Source: Flavobacteriaceae bacterium YJPT1-3 (lineage in GTDB: Bacteria > Bacteroidota > Bacteroidia > Flavobacteriales > Flavobacteriaceae). Taken from it: DNA of 64,000 nt. The translations under genes were made by a program, and so were the position numbers. Location of the stretch: contig CP123444.1 in assembly GCA_029866965.1 (NCBI GenBank), positions 723,501 to 787,500 of the forward strand, read 5' to 3'. The stretch's first letter is position 1; each line of letters begins with the position of its first letter. Below the pieces are notes generated by a model. It was not told where the DNA came from. It did not search any database and worked only from the letters and a program-made list of their open reading frames with translations. Shown here piece by piece: positions 43,299 to 53,196 of the stretch.

Positions 43299-44006
43299 AT
43301 GCAGTATAAAAGAATCCTACTTAAACTCTCCGGTGAAGCGCTCATGGGCAATCGTCAATACGGTATTGATCCTGAACGATTGGCAGAATATGCCTCAGAG
43401 ATCAAAAAAGTGGTCGACAAAGGCATCCAGGTCGCAATCGTAATTGGAGGCGGTAATATTTTTAGAGGAGTTGCCGGAGCCAGTAAAGGCATGGATCGGG
43501 TGCAGGGAGATCACATGGGCATGCTGGCCACAGTGATCAACGGCCTGGCCCTGCAAAGCGCTTGTGAAGATGCGGGAATCCCTACCCGTCTGCAATCAGC
43601 CATCAAAATCAATGAAGTAGCAGAGCCTTTCATTCGCCGTAAGGCCATCAGGCATATGGAAAAAGGGCGTATTGTGATCTTTGGAGGAGGCACAGGAAAC
43701 CCATACTTCACTACCGACTCTGCCGCTGTACTTCGTGCCATTGAAATTGACGCCGATGTGATCCTTAAAGGCACCCGTGTTGATGGCATCTATACCAGTG
43801 ATCCTGAAAAAAACAAGGAAGCCACAAAATTTGACTTTATTTCCTTTGACGAAGTGCTTAAAAAAGGCCTGAAAGTGATGGACACCACCGCTTTCACCCT
43901 CAGTCAGGAGAATAAATTGCCGATCATTGTTTTTGATATGAATAAAGAGGGAAATCTCCTGAAAGTGGTTTCCGGAGAAAATATAGGAACCACGGTAAAT
44001 CTGTAG
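43299..44006 (+). CDS. pyrH: UMP kinase
   Basis: This hexameric kinase phosphorylates UMP to UDP in pyrimidine nucleotide synthesis. The 235 residues carry the amino-acid-kinase signatures [25 protein letters not shown] and [13 protein letters not shown], with the uridine-binding region VDGIYTSDP. It is followed by frr after 56 bases, the classic pyrH-frr pair. Confidence 0.97.
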   Translation: MQYKRILLKLSGEALMGNRQYGIDPERLAEYASEIKKVVDKGIQVAIVIGGGNIFRGVAGASKGMDRVQGDHMGMLATVINGLALQSACEDAGIPTRLQSAIKINEVAEPFIRRKAIRHMEKGRIVIFGGGTGNPYFTTDSAAVLRAIEIDADVILKGTRVDGIYTSDPEKNKEATKFDFISFDEVLKKGLKVMDTTAFTLSQENKLPIIVFDMNKEGNLLKVVSGENIGTTVNL

Positions 44007-44062
44007 TCCATCTTTTGGTGCAATTTTTGTAAAATTGTGTATCGCTAAGAATTAAAAATACT

Positions 44063-44620
44063 ATGAACGAAGAACTTCAAATGATCATCGAAGAGGCCGA
44101 AGAGTCCATGCAACGGGCCATTGTCCACCTTCAAAAACAATTGGTGAATATTCGAGCAGGTAAGGCAGCTCCTTCTATGGTCTCCGGTGTGATGGTTGAT
44201 TATTACGGCAGTGCTACTCCGCTTCCGCAGGTAGCTAACATCAATACTCCCGATGGCCGTACCATTTCCATTCAACCTTGGGAAAAGGCGTTGATTGGCG
44301 ATATAGAGCGAGCCATCATGAATGCCAATTTAGGATTCAATCCTCAAAACAATGGAGAAAGCGTGATCATCAACATTCCGCCTCTTACGGAAGAACGCCG
44401 CAAGGAATTAGTAAAACAAGCTAAGGCAGAAGCCGAAGAAGCCAAAATTGGTGTCCGTAACGACCGTAAGGTGGCTAATAATGATATTAAAAAGGTGGAC
44501 GATGCTTCTGAAGATGAAAAGGCCAATGCCGAAGTTGACATTCAAACCCTGACCGATAAATACATTGAACGTATCGATGAAATTCTGGTTGTAAAAGAAA
44601 AAGAGATCCTCACCGTTTAA
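44063..44620 (+). CDS. frr: Ribosome recycling factor
   Basis: RRF works with EF-G to split the post-termination ribosome. The 185 residues show the long three-helix bundle (NIRAGKAAPSMVSGVMVDYYG, ERRKELVKQAKAEAEEAKIGVRNDR) and an insert domain with TISIQPWEKALIGDIERAI. It is followed by a clean terminator. Confidence 0.97.
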   Translation: MNEELQMIIEEAEESMQRAIVHLQKQLVNIRAGKAAPSMVSGVMVDYYGSATPLPQVANINTPDGRTISIQPWEKALIGDIERAIMNANLGFNPQNNGESVIINIPPLTEERRKELVKQAKAEAEEAKIGVRNDRKVANNDIKKVDDASEDEKANAEVDIQTLTDKYIERIDEILVVKEKEILTV

Positions 44621-44640
44621 GGTATTAGAAGACACCTTTT

Positions 44641-44668
44641 AAAGCGACCTTTTGGTCGCTTTTTTTCT
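44641..44668 (+). terminator. Terminator after frr
   Basis: A 9-bp stem AAAGCGACC (44641-44649) with GGTCGCTTT (44654-44662), a TTTT loop, and a T-run. Confidence 0.92.
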
Positions 44669-44699
44669 TACATTTAAAAGACACGAACTCCTAGCGCTC

Positions 44700-46868
44700 T
44701 TGAAATATTTCCTGCCCTTCTTCTTCCTTTTAGTCTCGACCTATGCCGGGGCACAACAACGAGATCAAAGCGCGGGAGAGCTTATTCAGCGGGCCATTCA
44801 GAACCGAAGTGATAACGATCCGCGAAAGCGATTAGACACCTACGGCTATTTGGTTTATGAAAAAACGGTGATCACCGACAGTGTGCAGGAAACTCCACAC
44901 GACTACCTCTCTGAAAAAGTAAGTAGCATTGTCTTCTCTGAGGAGGATGATTTTACAGAACGGGTCATCGGTTTTCAGCTCGCAGGGTTTGATACGCCCC
45001 GTTATGAAGTACTCGCTATCGATTTACAGTCGCGCTCCTTCTACGACGAGGACTTTGTTATTTTCAATAATCGCTATGCCGGGATTCTCAGCAAACGAGG
45101 GTTGAAAAATTACAATTACCGTATTGAGGACACTACAGTCATCAACGGCCGACCCAGTATCGCTCTGGCCTTTGCTCCTAAACGCCCCAAAACGGTTCCA
45201 GGATTATCTGGAGCCCTTTATCTGGATCAGGAGACCCTGGCCATTCAGCGGGTAAATATCAGCCTGGTGGATGAATTGATCATTCAACTGGATCAATCCT
45301 ATAATTACCTGGCCACCCAAAATATCTATCTGCCCAAAGAGCGTAATCTTCAGATCTCTAAAGGAACTAATGCACAACGTCTCTCATTTTTTGGAGGTCG
45401 CATTTCCATAGGCACAGTGAGTGGAGAAGTGTTAGAAGATATGGTACGGAAAAATCAACTGAACAGTACGACCCGCTATCAAGACTATACCCTGGGTAAA
45501 GAAGCCCTGACCACTCCCTTCCTTACCGGGGCTAAGGCCGCAGAACCCGCCGAAAAACCAATCACCACCATTACTGTCTTGGAAGGTGCCGCCAATCAAC
45601 CGGAATCATTTTGGCAGGAATACCGTACTGAAGCGCTTTCGGAAAAAGATAAAAGAAGTTTTAGAGCCATCGAAAAGATCGTCAAGGCAGAGAACATAGA
45701 GCGCCGACTGGGTCGAATTGACAATTTCAGTATCGGCTATTTCTCCCTCAATTTTTTTGATGCCGATCTCACCTATCCCGTAAAATTCAATAACTATGAA
45801 GGTCTTCGACTGGGGTTTGGTGGGGTTACCAATGCCCTGTTTTCTGAGCGCATTCGACTGGAAGGGTATGCGGCCTATGGTTTTAAAGATCAGGAATTCA
45901 AATATGGAGGTGGGGGTGGCTATCTGCTGGATCCCGATCGGGGAGTCTGGTGGAGCGCCAGCTTCAACAAAGACCTGGAAGAGGTGGGAAGCTATGCCTA
46001 CCTGACCGATAGACGGGTGTATTCTTTGTTTGAACCCCGCCTGGTCAACATCAACCTGTTTTACAAACACCGCACCCTGCGGACCAATCTCGAATACCGT
46101 CTTACCCCCAAAGTGCTCACCGAATTTCAGTTGGCACACCGACGCATCGAACAAACTACCCCGTACCGATTTGTACTCGACAATCAGGAATACAGCGATT
46201 ATGATATCACAGAGGCAACCTTCGGCCTGCGCTGGAGTCCGCGCAGTAAATTCCTGAAGTCTCCGGCAGGGCTCACTGAAATTCAGAATCAATACCCCAT
46301 CGTTACCGCTCAGCTCTCCCAAGGTTTTGATGGTTTGGGAGGATCTTTCAATTATACTAAGCTGGGCGCAAAGGCTTTTTACCGTTTGGATCGACTCAAT
46401 AAAAGTGCGACCGAGATTTTAGTCGAAGGCAATCTGGGCTTTGGCGAACTTCCGTTGTCTCATCTCTTTCACGCCTACCCTAACGCCCCGACCAAAGAGA
46501 CCATTTTACAACGCTTCTCCGTGGCCGGAGTCAATAGTTTTGAAACCATGTTCTTTGGCGAGTTTTTTTCGGATCAATTGTTTATGGCTCAAATCAAACA
46601 CCGCCTGCGTCCCTTCGATCTTGGAGAAAAATTCAAGCCGGAAATGGTGCTGATCACCCGCTATGCCTTAGGCGACGTCAGCAATCAAGAGCGGCATCAG
46701 GATATCAGTTTTAATTCGCTAAGGTATGGCTATACCGAAAGCGGTTTTGAAATCAATAAACTCTTCTTCGGTTTTGGAACCAGTTTAACCTATCGCTACG
46801 GCGCTTATCATTTACCCGACTTTGAAGATAATATTGCTCTAAAATTCACCTTCTACCTCGCCTTGTAA
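44700..46868 (+). CDS. DUF5686-like outer-membrane protein (TTG start)
   Basis: A 722-residue exported protein. No ATG is available near the 5' end. A TTG at 44652 lies inside the frr terminator, while the TTG at 44700 gives a proper signal peptide (KYFLPFFFLLVSTYAGAQ), so 44700 is preferred. The N-terminal soluble part contains YGYLVYEKTVI and SSIVFSEEDDF. The C-terminal half (about 350-722) has alternating amphipathic strands and ends in a hydrophobic strand (ALKFTFYLAL), suggesting an outer-membrane beta-barrel. This layout fits DUF5686-type proteins, but without the N-terminal carboxypeptidase-regulatory-like domain. Function is unknown. Confidence 0.78.
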   Translation: MKYFLPFFFLLVSTYAGAQQRDQSAGELIQRAIQNRSDNDPRKRLDTYGYLVYEKTVITDSVQETPHDYLSEKVSSIVFSEEDDFTERVIGFQLAGFDTPRYEVLAIDLQSRSFYDEDFVIFNNRYAGILSKRGLKNYNYRIEDTTVINGRPSIALAFAPKRPKTVPGLSGALYLDQETLAIQRVNISLVDELIIQLDQSYNYLATQNIYLPKERNLQISKGTNAQRLSFFGGRISIGTVSGEVLEDMVRKNQLNSTTRYQDYTLGKEALTTPFLTGAKAAEPAEKPITTITVLEGAANQPESFWQEYRTEALSEKDKRSFRAIEKIVKAENIERRLGRIDNFSIGYFSLNFFDADLTYPVKFNNYEGLRLGFGGVTNALFSERIRLEGYAAYGFKDQEFKYGGGGGYLLDPDRGVWWSASFNKDLEEVGSYAYLTDRRVYSLFEPRLVNINLFYKHRTLRTNLEYRLTPKVLTEFQLAHRRIEQTTPYRFVLDNQEYSDYDITEATFGLRWSPRSKFLKSPAGLTEIQNQYPIVTAQLSQGFDGLGGSFNYTKLGAKAFYRLDRLNKSATEILVEGNLGFGELPLSHLFHAYPNAPTKETILQRFSVAGVNSFETMFFGEFFSDQLFMAQIKHRLRPFDLGEKFKPEMVLITRYALGDVSNQERHQDISFNSLRYGYTESGFEINKLFFGFGTSLTYRYGAYHLPDFEDNIALKFTFYLAL

Positions 46869-46907
46869 TTTTCCAATATCCGGATCGGTCAGCGTACTTA
46901 AAATAAG

Positions 46908-46915
46908 TACCTTTG
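46908..46915 (+). promoter_or_regulatory. Promoter box of the MMPL exporter gene
   Basis: TACCTTTG matches TAnnTTTG and lies 18 bases before the ATG at 46934. This also argues against the TTG at 46913 as the start, since it falls inside the box. Confidence 0.55.
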
Positions 46916-46933
46916 CCGTCTCAAAGACCTGCT

Positions 46934-49396
46934 ATGGCTAAGCTTTTTACCTTGGGATTCTGGGGACGTGTGGCTCAGATTATTCTGCGCAACCGAACCC
47001 TGATTCTTACCCTCCTGGTGATCAGCACCGTCTTTATGGCCATGCAATGGCAACATATGCGCTTCACCTACACCGAAGCGAATTTATTGCCTGACGATCA
47101 TGAGGTCAACGTCGCCTACGACGAATTCTTGGGGCAATTTGGCGAAGAAGGAAATCTCATCGTTTTGGGTATCAAAGACCCGGAACTCTTTACCCCGGAA
47201 AAACTCAATGCCTGGAACTCACTGGGGAGTACGATTGATCAATTTCCTGAAATCACCTTTTCTGTTACGCTTAAGGATTTACAACTGCTACAAAAGGAAG
47301 AAAATCCGCAGCGTTTCGATCTGGTTCCCTTCATTAGCGATAGCATTACGACCTCGGCTCAGGCTAAGGCCTATAAAGAGCAACTATTTGAAGATCTTCC
47401 CTTCTATGAAAATCTGATCTACAACAAAGAAACCGGAACGGTGCGCTCTGCCTTTTACATGGATAAGAGCATCGTCAACACCTCGGTACGTAAAGACTTT
47501 ATCCTTAAGAAATTAGTCCCTCTGCTTAAGGATTTTAAAGAAGAAACGGGGCTGGATGTGCGCACCAGTGGGATGCCCTATATCAGAACGCTCAACTCCA
47601 AGAATATCATCGATGAGATCGGCCTTTTTGTGGGTGCTGCACTTTTGGTCACTTCGTTGATCTTTTTCTTCTTTTTTCGCTCTTACCGGGCCACCTTTAT
47701 CTCTATGCTGACCGTGATTGTAGGGGTGATGTGGGCCTTTGGATTTTTGGGTCTTCTTCGCTACGAGATCACCGTTCTTACGGCTCTAATCCCACCTTTG
47801 ATCATTGTCATTGGTATCCCCAATTGTATTTTCCTGATCAATAAATACCAGCAGGAATACAAAAAACACGGAAACAAAGTGAAAGCCCTGCAACGGGTGA
47901 TCACTAAAATTGGGAATGCCACGCTCATGACCAATCTGACCACGGCCTCCGGTTTTGCTACTTTTATCCTGACCAACAGTTCGTTGCTCAAAGAATTTGG
48001 GGTGGTGGCCTCCATCAATATCGTGGCTATTTTTCTATTGTCGCTGTTGATCATTCCGATTGTCTACAGCTACATGAACCCGCCCAAAGACAAGCACTTG
48101 AGGCATCTGGAAAAAACCTGGATCGCCAATTTTGTAGAGTGGATGGTGCGCATGGTCAGACACAAGCGTATTGCCATCTACCTCACGTCGCTAGTCCTGC
48201 TGATCGCCAGCATCATTGGGATTTACAAAATCAAGATCTCCGGAAGTCTGATCGAAGACATGCCTAAGAAAACCGCATTCTTTGAAGACATTCGCTTCTT
48301 TGAAGAGGAATTTGATGGGATCATGCCCCTGGAAATTCTGATCGATACCAAACGTCCCAAAGGGGTACTGAAATTACCTACGCTCAAACGTATGGATGAG
48401 TTGGGTGAGACCATCGATGAGATTCCCGAGCTATCCAAGCCCATCTCCATTGTCAATTTGGTCAAATATTCGAAGCAGGCCTTTTATGGAGGCAATCCCG
48501 ATTTTTATCAGATCCCTACTTCTAACGAACGGAATTTCATCCTGCCCTACGCCAGTAGTTTTTCAGAACAGGCCGGTTTGATGGACAGTTATGTAGACAG
48601 CACTGGCCAGTACGCTCGAATGACCACCTTTATGAGAGACATTGGGACCGATCGTATGGAGCGCATCGAAGAAAATCTCCTGGAAAAGATCACTACTATT
48701 TTTCCAGAGGACCGCTACGAAGTTACCCTGACCGGAAAAGCTCTGGTTTTTCAAAAAGGCACCAATTACCTGATCCAGAATCTGGTCATAAGCTTGTCAC
48801 TGGCCATTCTGTTGATCGCCTTATTTATGGCCTGGATGTTCCGTTCGTTGCGGATGATCATTGTGTCTCTAGTGCCCAATCTACTGCCTTTGCTGGTCAC
48901 TGCCGGACTCATGGGCTATTTGGGAGTACCCATTAAGCCGTCCACCATTCTGGTTTTCAGTATTGCTTTTGGTATTTCAGTCGATGACACCATACATTTT
49001 TTAGCCAAATACAGACAGGAACTGCGCACTACACGATGGAAAATTAAAACCTCTGTGTACGAATCTATCCGTGAAACCGGGGTCAGTATGTTCTATACCT
49101 CCATTGTGCTCTTCTTTGGCTTCTCGGTCTTCATGATCAGTAGTTTTGGAGGTACGGTAGCCTTAGGCGGACTGGTCTCGGTGACCCTGGTCTTTGCCAT
49201 GCTAGCCAATTTACTCCTGCTTCCCTCGCTGCTGTTATCGCTTGAACGCAACATCGCCGACAAGAAAATCTTTAAAAAACCAAGCCTGCAGATCATTGAA
49301 GAGGAGGATGAGGAGGATGTTTCGCTTTCGCGAAAGCGCAAAAAGAGTAAGGGAAAGACCAACACCTCAGTGACCTACACTTCAGATACAGATTAA
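46934..49396 (+). CDS. RND/MMPL superfamily exporter
   Basis: An 820-residue transporter with two repeats of the RND fold. An N-terminal helix (about 25-42) is followed by a periplasmic domain, then six helices (about 230-410). A second periplasmic domain follows, then six more helices (about 610-765). The second set contains FSIAFGISVDDTIHFLAKYR, which carries the paired acidic residues of the proton relay. The C-terminal tail is highly charged (EEEDEEDVSLSRKRKK), and an exact palindrome copy at 49324-49337 encodes its LSRK. MMPL proteins in bacteria export lipids or hopanoids; the substrate here is unknown. The ATG at 46934 was chosen over an upstream TTG. Confidence 0.92.
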   Translation: MAKLFTLGFWGRVAQIILRNRTLILTLLVISTVFMAMQWQHMRFTYTEANLLPDDHEVNVAYDEFLGQFGEEGNLIVLGIKDPELFTPEKLNAWNSLGSTIDQFPEITFSVTLKDLQLLQKEENPQRFDLVPFISDSITTSAQAKAYKEQLFEDLPFYENLIYNKETGTVRSAFYMDKSIVNTSVRKDFILKKLVPLLKDFKEETGLDVRTSGMPYIRTLNSKNIIDEIGLFVGAALLVTSLIFFFFFRSYRATFISMLTVIVGVMWAFGFLGLLRYEITVLTALIPPLIIVIGIPNCIFLINKYQQEYKKHGNKVKALQRVITKIGNATLMTNLTTASGFATFILTNSSLLKEFGVVASINIVAIFLLSLLIIPIVYSYMNPPKDKHLRHLEKTWIANFVEWMVRMVRHKRIAIYLTSLVLLIASIIGIYKIKISGSLIEDMPKKTAFFEDIRFFEEEFDGIMPLEILIDTKRPKGVLKLPTLKRMDELGETIDEIPELSKPISIVNLVKYSKQAFYGGNPDFYQIPTSNERNFILPYASSFSEQAGLMDSYVDSTGQYARMTTFMRDIGTDRMERIEENLLEKITTIFPEDRYEVTLTGKALVFQKGTNYLIQNLVISLSLAILLIALFMAWMFRSLRMIIVSLVPNLLPLLVTAGLMGYLGVPIKPSTILVFSIAFGISVDDTIHFLAKYRQELRTTRWKIKTSVYESIRETGVSMFYTSIVLFFGFSVFMISSFGGTVALGGLVSVTLVFAMLANLLLLPSLLLSLERNIADKKIFKKPSLQIIEEEDEEDVSLSRKRKKSKGKTNTSVTYTSDTD

Positions 49397-49454
49397 GAGC
49401 TAGGGGGCAAACGCTGCGGCGGCATCTGAAGTTGGCGAACTTCTACTGAACGCC

Positions 49455-49462
49455 TATATTTG
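49455..49462 (+). promoter_or_regulatory. Promoter box of asnS
   Basis: TATATTTG matches TAnnTTTG and lies 27 bases before the ATG at 49490. The TTG at 49460 falls in the box and is not a start. Confidence 0.6.
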
Positions 49463-49489
49463 CCCCACTTTACGCATAATTTTGATCTC

Positions 49490-50932
49490 ATGAAGCAAGA
49501 ACAGATTGTCGACATTCTACAAAGCGAGCAACTTCATCGTACACTGACGGTTAAAGGGTGGGTACGTTCTTTTCGAGCGAATCGATTTATTGCCTTAAAT
49601 GATGGCTCCACCTTGCAAAATTTGCAATGTGTAGTCGATTTTGAGCATACGGATGAACGTATCCTAAAGCGCATTACCGTAGGAGCTGCTATTGCCGTGA
49701 CCGGAGAATTGGTGGAGTCGCAAGGAGCGGGACAGCGGGTCGAACTGACGGTTGCCGAAGTGGAAATTCTAGGGGATGCTGATCCTGAAGAGGTCAAAAA
49801 AACCATACTGCAGCCCAAGCGACACAGTTTAGAAAAACTACGCGAGCAAGCGCATTTACGCGTACGTACGAATACCTTTGGAGCCATCATGCGATTGCGC
49901 TCTAAGTTGGCATTTGCCGTACATGAATACTTCAACAACAATGGTTTTTACTACGTACATACTCCGGTGATCACCGGCAGTGATGCCGAAGGAGCCGGTG
50001 AAATGTTTCGCGTAAGCTCGTTGGATCCCAAGGCCATTCCATTGGATGAGCAAGGTAACGTAGATTATAAAAAAGACTTCTTTGGTAAAGAGACCAACCT
50101 TACCGTTTCTGGTCAGTTGGAAGCAGAGACTTATGCCCTGGGTTTAGGCCAGGTATATACCTTTGGCCCCACCTTTAGAGCAGAGAACTCCAATACTTCC
50201 CGCCATTTGGCAGAGTTCTGGATGATCGAGCCGGAGGTGGCCTTTTGTGATCTGGACGGCAATATGGACCTGGCCGAAGATTTCATCAAATATGTGATCA
50301 ATTATATCTTGGAAAACTGCCAGGAAGATCTGGAATTTCTCGAGCAACGCCTGGAGCAGGAAGATAAAGCCAAGCCTCAGGCCGAACGCTCCCCAATGGT
50401 ACTCCGCGAGAAATTGAGATTTGTAGTGGAGAACAACTTTAAGCGGGTGAGCTATACCGAAGCCATTGAGATTCTACGTAATTCCAAACCCAACAAAAAG
50501 AAAAAATTCAATTACCTCATTGAGGAATGGGGCGCCGATCTACAAAGTGAACATGAGCGCTATCTGGTCGAAAAGCACTTCAATGCTCCGGTCATCTTGT
50601 TTGACTATCCGGCCAATATCAAGGCTTTTTATATGCGGTTAAACGAAGATGGCAAGACGGTGCGCGCCATGGATATTCTCTTTCCGGGCATAGGCGAAAT
50701 CGTAGGTGGTTCCCAACGGGAAGAACGATTGGAAGTCCTGCAGGAGAAAATGAAAGCCCTCGACATTTCAGAAGAAGAACTGTGGTGGTATTTGGACACG
50801 CGTCGCTTTGGAACTTGCGTCCATAGTGGCTTTGGTCTGGGCTTCGAACGCCTGGTCCTATTTGCTACCGGCATGAGCAATATTCGCGATGTCATTCCGT
50901 ATCCGCGTACACCACAGAACGCGTCTTTTTAG
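49490..50932 (+). CDS. asnS: Asparaginyl-tRNA synthetase
   Basis: This class IIb synthetase charges tRNA-Asn with asparagine. In 480 residues it has an N-terminal OB-fold anticodon-binding domain (VKGWVRSFRANRFIALNDG) and a class II catalytic domain. The latter has motif 2 FRAENSNTSRHLAEFWMIEPE and motif 3 GFGLGFERLVLF. Its tripeptide HTPVITGSDAEGAGEMF in the active site matches the AsnRS type and not AspRS. It has its own promoter box and terminator. Confidence 0.97.
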   Translation: MKQEQIVDILQSEQLHRTLTVKGWVRSFRANRFIALNDGSTLQNLQCVVDFEHTDERILKRITVGAAIAVTGELVESQGAGQRVELTVAEVEILGDADPEEVKKTILQPKRHSLEKLREQAHLRVRTNTFGAIMRLRSKLAFAVHEYFNNNGFYYVHTPVITGSDAEGAGEMFRVSSLDPKAIPLDEQGNVDYKKDFFGKETNLTVSGQLEAETYALGLGQVYTFGPTFRAENSNTSRHLAEFWMIEPEVAFCDLDGNMDLAEDFIKYVINYILENCQEDLEFLEQRLEQEDKAKPQAERSPMVLREKLRFVVENNFKRVSYTEAIEILRNSKPNKKKKFNYLIEEWGADLQSEHERYLVEKHFNAPVILFDYPANIKAFYMRLNEDGKTVRAMDILFPGIGEIVGGSQREERLEVLQEKMKALDISEEELWWYLDTRRFGTCVHSGFGLGFERLVLFATGMSNIRDVIPYPRTPQNASF

Positions 50933-50960
50933 GGCTTCAAAATTTAGAGAACACATTCAA

Positions 50961-50996
50961 AAGCCACCGGTTTGCAGTAGTCTCCGGTGGCTTTTG
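50961..50996 (+). terminator. Terminator after asnS
   Basis: A 10-bp stem AAGCCACCGG (50961-50970) with CCGGTGGCTT (50984-50993), a 13-base loop, then TT. Confidence 0.85.
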
Positions 50997-51102
50997 CGTT
51001 AATTAACCTGAGCAAAAGGGGGTAAACCCCCCTAATTCTGGGGAGGATTTTTAATTGATTTCAAATTGAGTTACTTTAACAGTCTAATCAACACCATTGA
51101 TC

Positions 51103-51774
51103 ATGAAAATCATCAAAACCCTTTTCGCTCTTGTTTTTATGAGCGTTGCCTTCCTGGCTTGTGAGCAGGCCAAACCTCATGAGGAGGAGCACATGGAAAA
51201 ACCTGTCGATCCGCCTACACAAATAATCCCCGTTGAGGACGCTGAGATACTGGCACAAGATTATCGCAGAAATCGCATTCCACTCATCGAAGAATTCCAG
51301 AATAGGGATGACAACGGAGAGCCCATTGATCCGGAGGATCCGGAATACGTACGAGCCACCCAAGCGTTAACCGTGGATTTTGAAACGCTGAAAACCTATA
51401 TTACCTATATCGAGCAACAGGCGGATTCGGCCAAAATAAACATTAGCGGATTGCGCATTTATCTAGGGAAGTATCCCAATGCGGGTAAATTTCCGGACGG
51501 ACGCCCGGTGAAATATCCCAATGCAGAAACGGTGTTCTTAAATCCGGTTGCTCCTTTTGAGAACGCCCAGGGCCAAATGAGTGAGTCCGGTTTTGCGATC
51601 GTCACCAACCCGGATGGCACCAAAAAAGCGGTACCCGTTGGACAATTGTTGAATAAAAATATGAAAGGAAATGGACCGCCATACGTCCTAATGTTTCAGG
51701 ATGATGTGACGGATCTTTCTTTTAATGACATGAATAAAATTCCGCCACCTCAACAAAACGACAATGACTTTTAA
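51103..51774 (+). CDS. Lipoprotein of unknown function
   Basis: A 223-residue predicted lipoprotein. The ATG at 51103 begins a signal peptide (MKIIKTLFALVFMSVAFLA) with the lipobox cysteine next. The mature protein is charged and Pro/Asp-rich, with segments such as GEPIDPEDPEYVRATQALTVD and SGLRIYLGKYPNAGK. No known domain was recognised. It starts a cluster with a membrane protein, a histidine kinase and a response regulator (26-base gap to the next gene). This suggests a sensory or accessory role, but that is context only. Confidence 0.72.
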   Translation: MKIIKTLFALVFMSVAFLACEQAKPHEEEHMEKPVDPPTQIIPVEDAEILAQDYRRNRIPLIEEFQNRDDNGEPIDPEDPEYVRATQALTVDFETLKTYITYIEQQADSAKINISGLRIYLGKYPNAGKFPDGRPVKYPNAETVFLNPVAPFENAQGQMSESGFAIVTNPDGTKKAVPVGQLLNKNMKGNGPPYVLMFQDDVTDLSFNDMNKIPPPQQNDNDF

Positions 51775-51799
51775 AAAATAAGGTAAGGGCATAAGGAAA

Positions 51800-52456
51800 A
51801 TGGAAATCTACAGAGATTTTGTCATTCTATTTGAGTTTATGCCCGCCCTATTTGGTTTAATTTATTGGAAAAAAGTTAAGGACAACATCTTATTAAAATG
51901 GTTTGTCATTCTGCTGTGGTATACGGCACTTAATGAACACGTCGCTTCGTACTATGGAAATTATATTTCAGAAGAGAAGAACAACATACTTTTTTATACG
52001 GTTAAAGGGTTGTTATCCTATATCTTCTATTTTATCTTATTTCTGACTGCCCTTAAGCGACGAGCAAGTAAAATAGTAATATCCGTACTCTTCGGAACTT
52101 ACCTGATGGTCTCCGTAATTGAATTTACGCAGACTAATATTTTATTAGAAGATCAGACCTTTTCAGAGTATACAGGAAGCGTATTATTGATCATCGCAAT
52201 ACTCTATTACTTTGTGGAGTTGATTGTTTATCAAGGGATCGTAAATCTCAAAGAAAATATTCTGGTCTACATTAGTTCTGGATTACTTCTGTTTGAAGTG
52301 GGAATGATACCTATTGGTATTGCCAGAACTATCTTTTTAGATCAACGTGGACCGTTTTGGCAACCATTAACAATCTATCAAGGAATTATTATTTTATTAA
52401 TGAATTTATTATTTACAGCCGGCTTTATATGGGGCAGGAAGAAATCAGAAATTTAA
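51800..52456 (+). CDS. Multi-pass membrane protein next to a histidine kinase
   Basis: A 218-residue integral membrane protein with about seven hydrophobic segments spread over the whole length and almost no soluble loops. No family was recognised. Its 3' end overlaps the kinase start (52429) by 28 bases in another frame, so translation is probably coupled. It may be the sensor partner of a kinase that itself has only one membrane segment. Confidence 0.75.
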   Translation: MEIYRDFVILFEFMPALFGLIYWKKVKDNILLKWFVILLWYTALNEHVASYYGNYISEEKNNILFYTVKGLLSYIFYFILFLTALKRRASKIVISVLFGTYLMVSVIEFTQTNILLEDQTFSEYTGSVLLIIAILYYFVELIVYQGIVNLKENILVYISSGLLLFEVGMIPIGIARTIFLDQRGPFWQPLTIYQGIIILLMNLLFTAGFIWGRKKSEI

Positions 52457-53196
52457 TTTTTTTAGCAGCGGTGACGCTTTTACTTTTTGCGGTGATTTTT
52501 TTCATCCTGTTTGCTGCATTTATTAAACGCAAAAACAGCCTGGTTTTAGAACAACAAGAGGCCGAAAAGCGTTATGAGCGATTGATCGCAGAAACACAAA
52601 TCGAAATTCGTGAGGAAACCTTGCGGAATATCAGTTGGGAATTGCACGATAATATTGGTCAGTTATTGACTCTGGCTAAGATCAAAGCCCAAAATATCAT
52701 AGGAGGAGATGAAGCCATGATGGAGGTATCAGAAACTATTGGGAAAGGGTTGAACGAACTAAGGGCTTTGTCTAAATCCATCAATCCTGAGGCGATAAAG
52801 AACCTGTCACTACATCACTCGGTGCGCCAGGAGGTGGAGCGTTTTAATCGATTACAGTTTCTCGAGGCATCACTGCAGATTGAAGGAGAACCCCGAGTAT
52901 TGGATGATAAGGTCGAAGTGGTACTGTTTAGGATCTTACAGGAATTCTTTACCAACACCATCAAGCACTCCAAGGCCAGTGCCCTAGAAGTACTTTTAAA
53001 CTACACCCCCGATCATTTAGAAATTACAGCCAAAGACAATGGAATTGGGTTTACACCTGCTGCAGAAGGAGCGCGGGGAATTGGTCTGGGAAATATGAAA
53101 AAAAGAGGAGAATTGATCCAGGCTGATATCACCATCACTTCTACCGCCGATGTAGGCACCGCCCTTCGTATTCATTATAAATATCCGGAATTATGA
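52429..53196 (+). CDS. Sensor histidine kinase (HisKA_3/NarL-type)
   Basis: A 255-residue kinase. One membrane segment (9-31) is followed by a short coiled region and a HisKA_3 domain with the phosphorylated His 73 in WELHDNIGQ. The ATPase domain has FTNTIKHSKAS (N box), DNGIGFTP (G1) and GIGLGNMKKR (G2). It has no sizeable sensory domain of its own. The ATG at 52429 was chosen because it leaves the membrane segment directly at the N-terminus. The stop overlaps the next start (ATGA), so the kinase and regulator are coupled. Confidence 0.93.
   Translation: MGQEEIRNLIFLAAVTLLLFAVIFFILFAAFIKRKNSLVLEQQEAEKRYERLIAETQIEIREETLRNISWELHDNIGQLLTLAKIKAQNIIGGDEAMMEVSETIGKGLNELRALSKSINPEAIKNLSLHHSVRQEVERFNRLQFLEASLQIEGEPRVLDDKVEVVLFRILQEFFTNTIKHSKASALEVLLNYTPDHLEITAKDNGIGFTPAAEGARGIGLGNMKKRGELIQADITITSTADVGTALRIHYKYPEL

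Noticed and set aside
44652-44700. TTG at 44652 as start of the DUF5686-like gene
   Set aside because: It lies within the frr terminator and adds a charged stretch before the signal peptide; TTG 44700 fits better.
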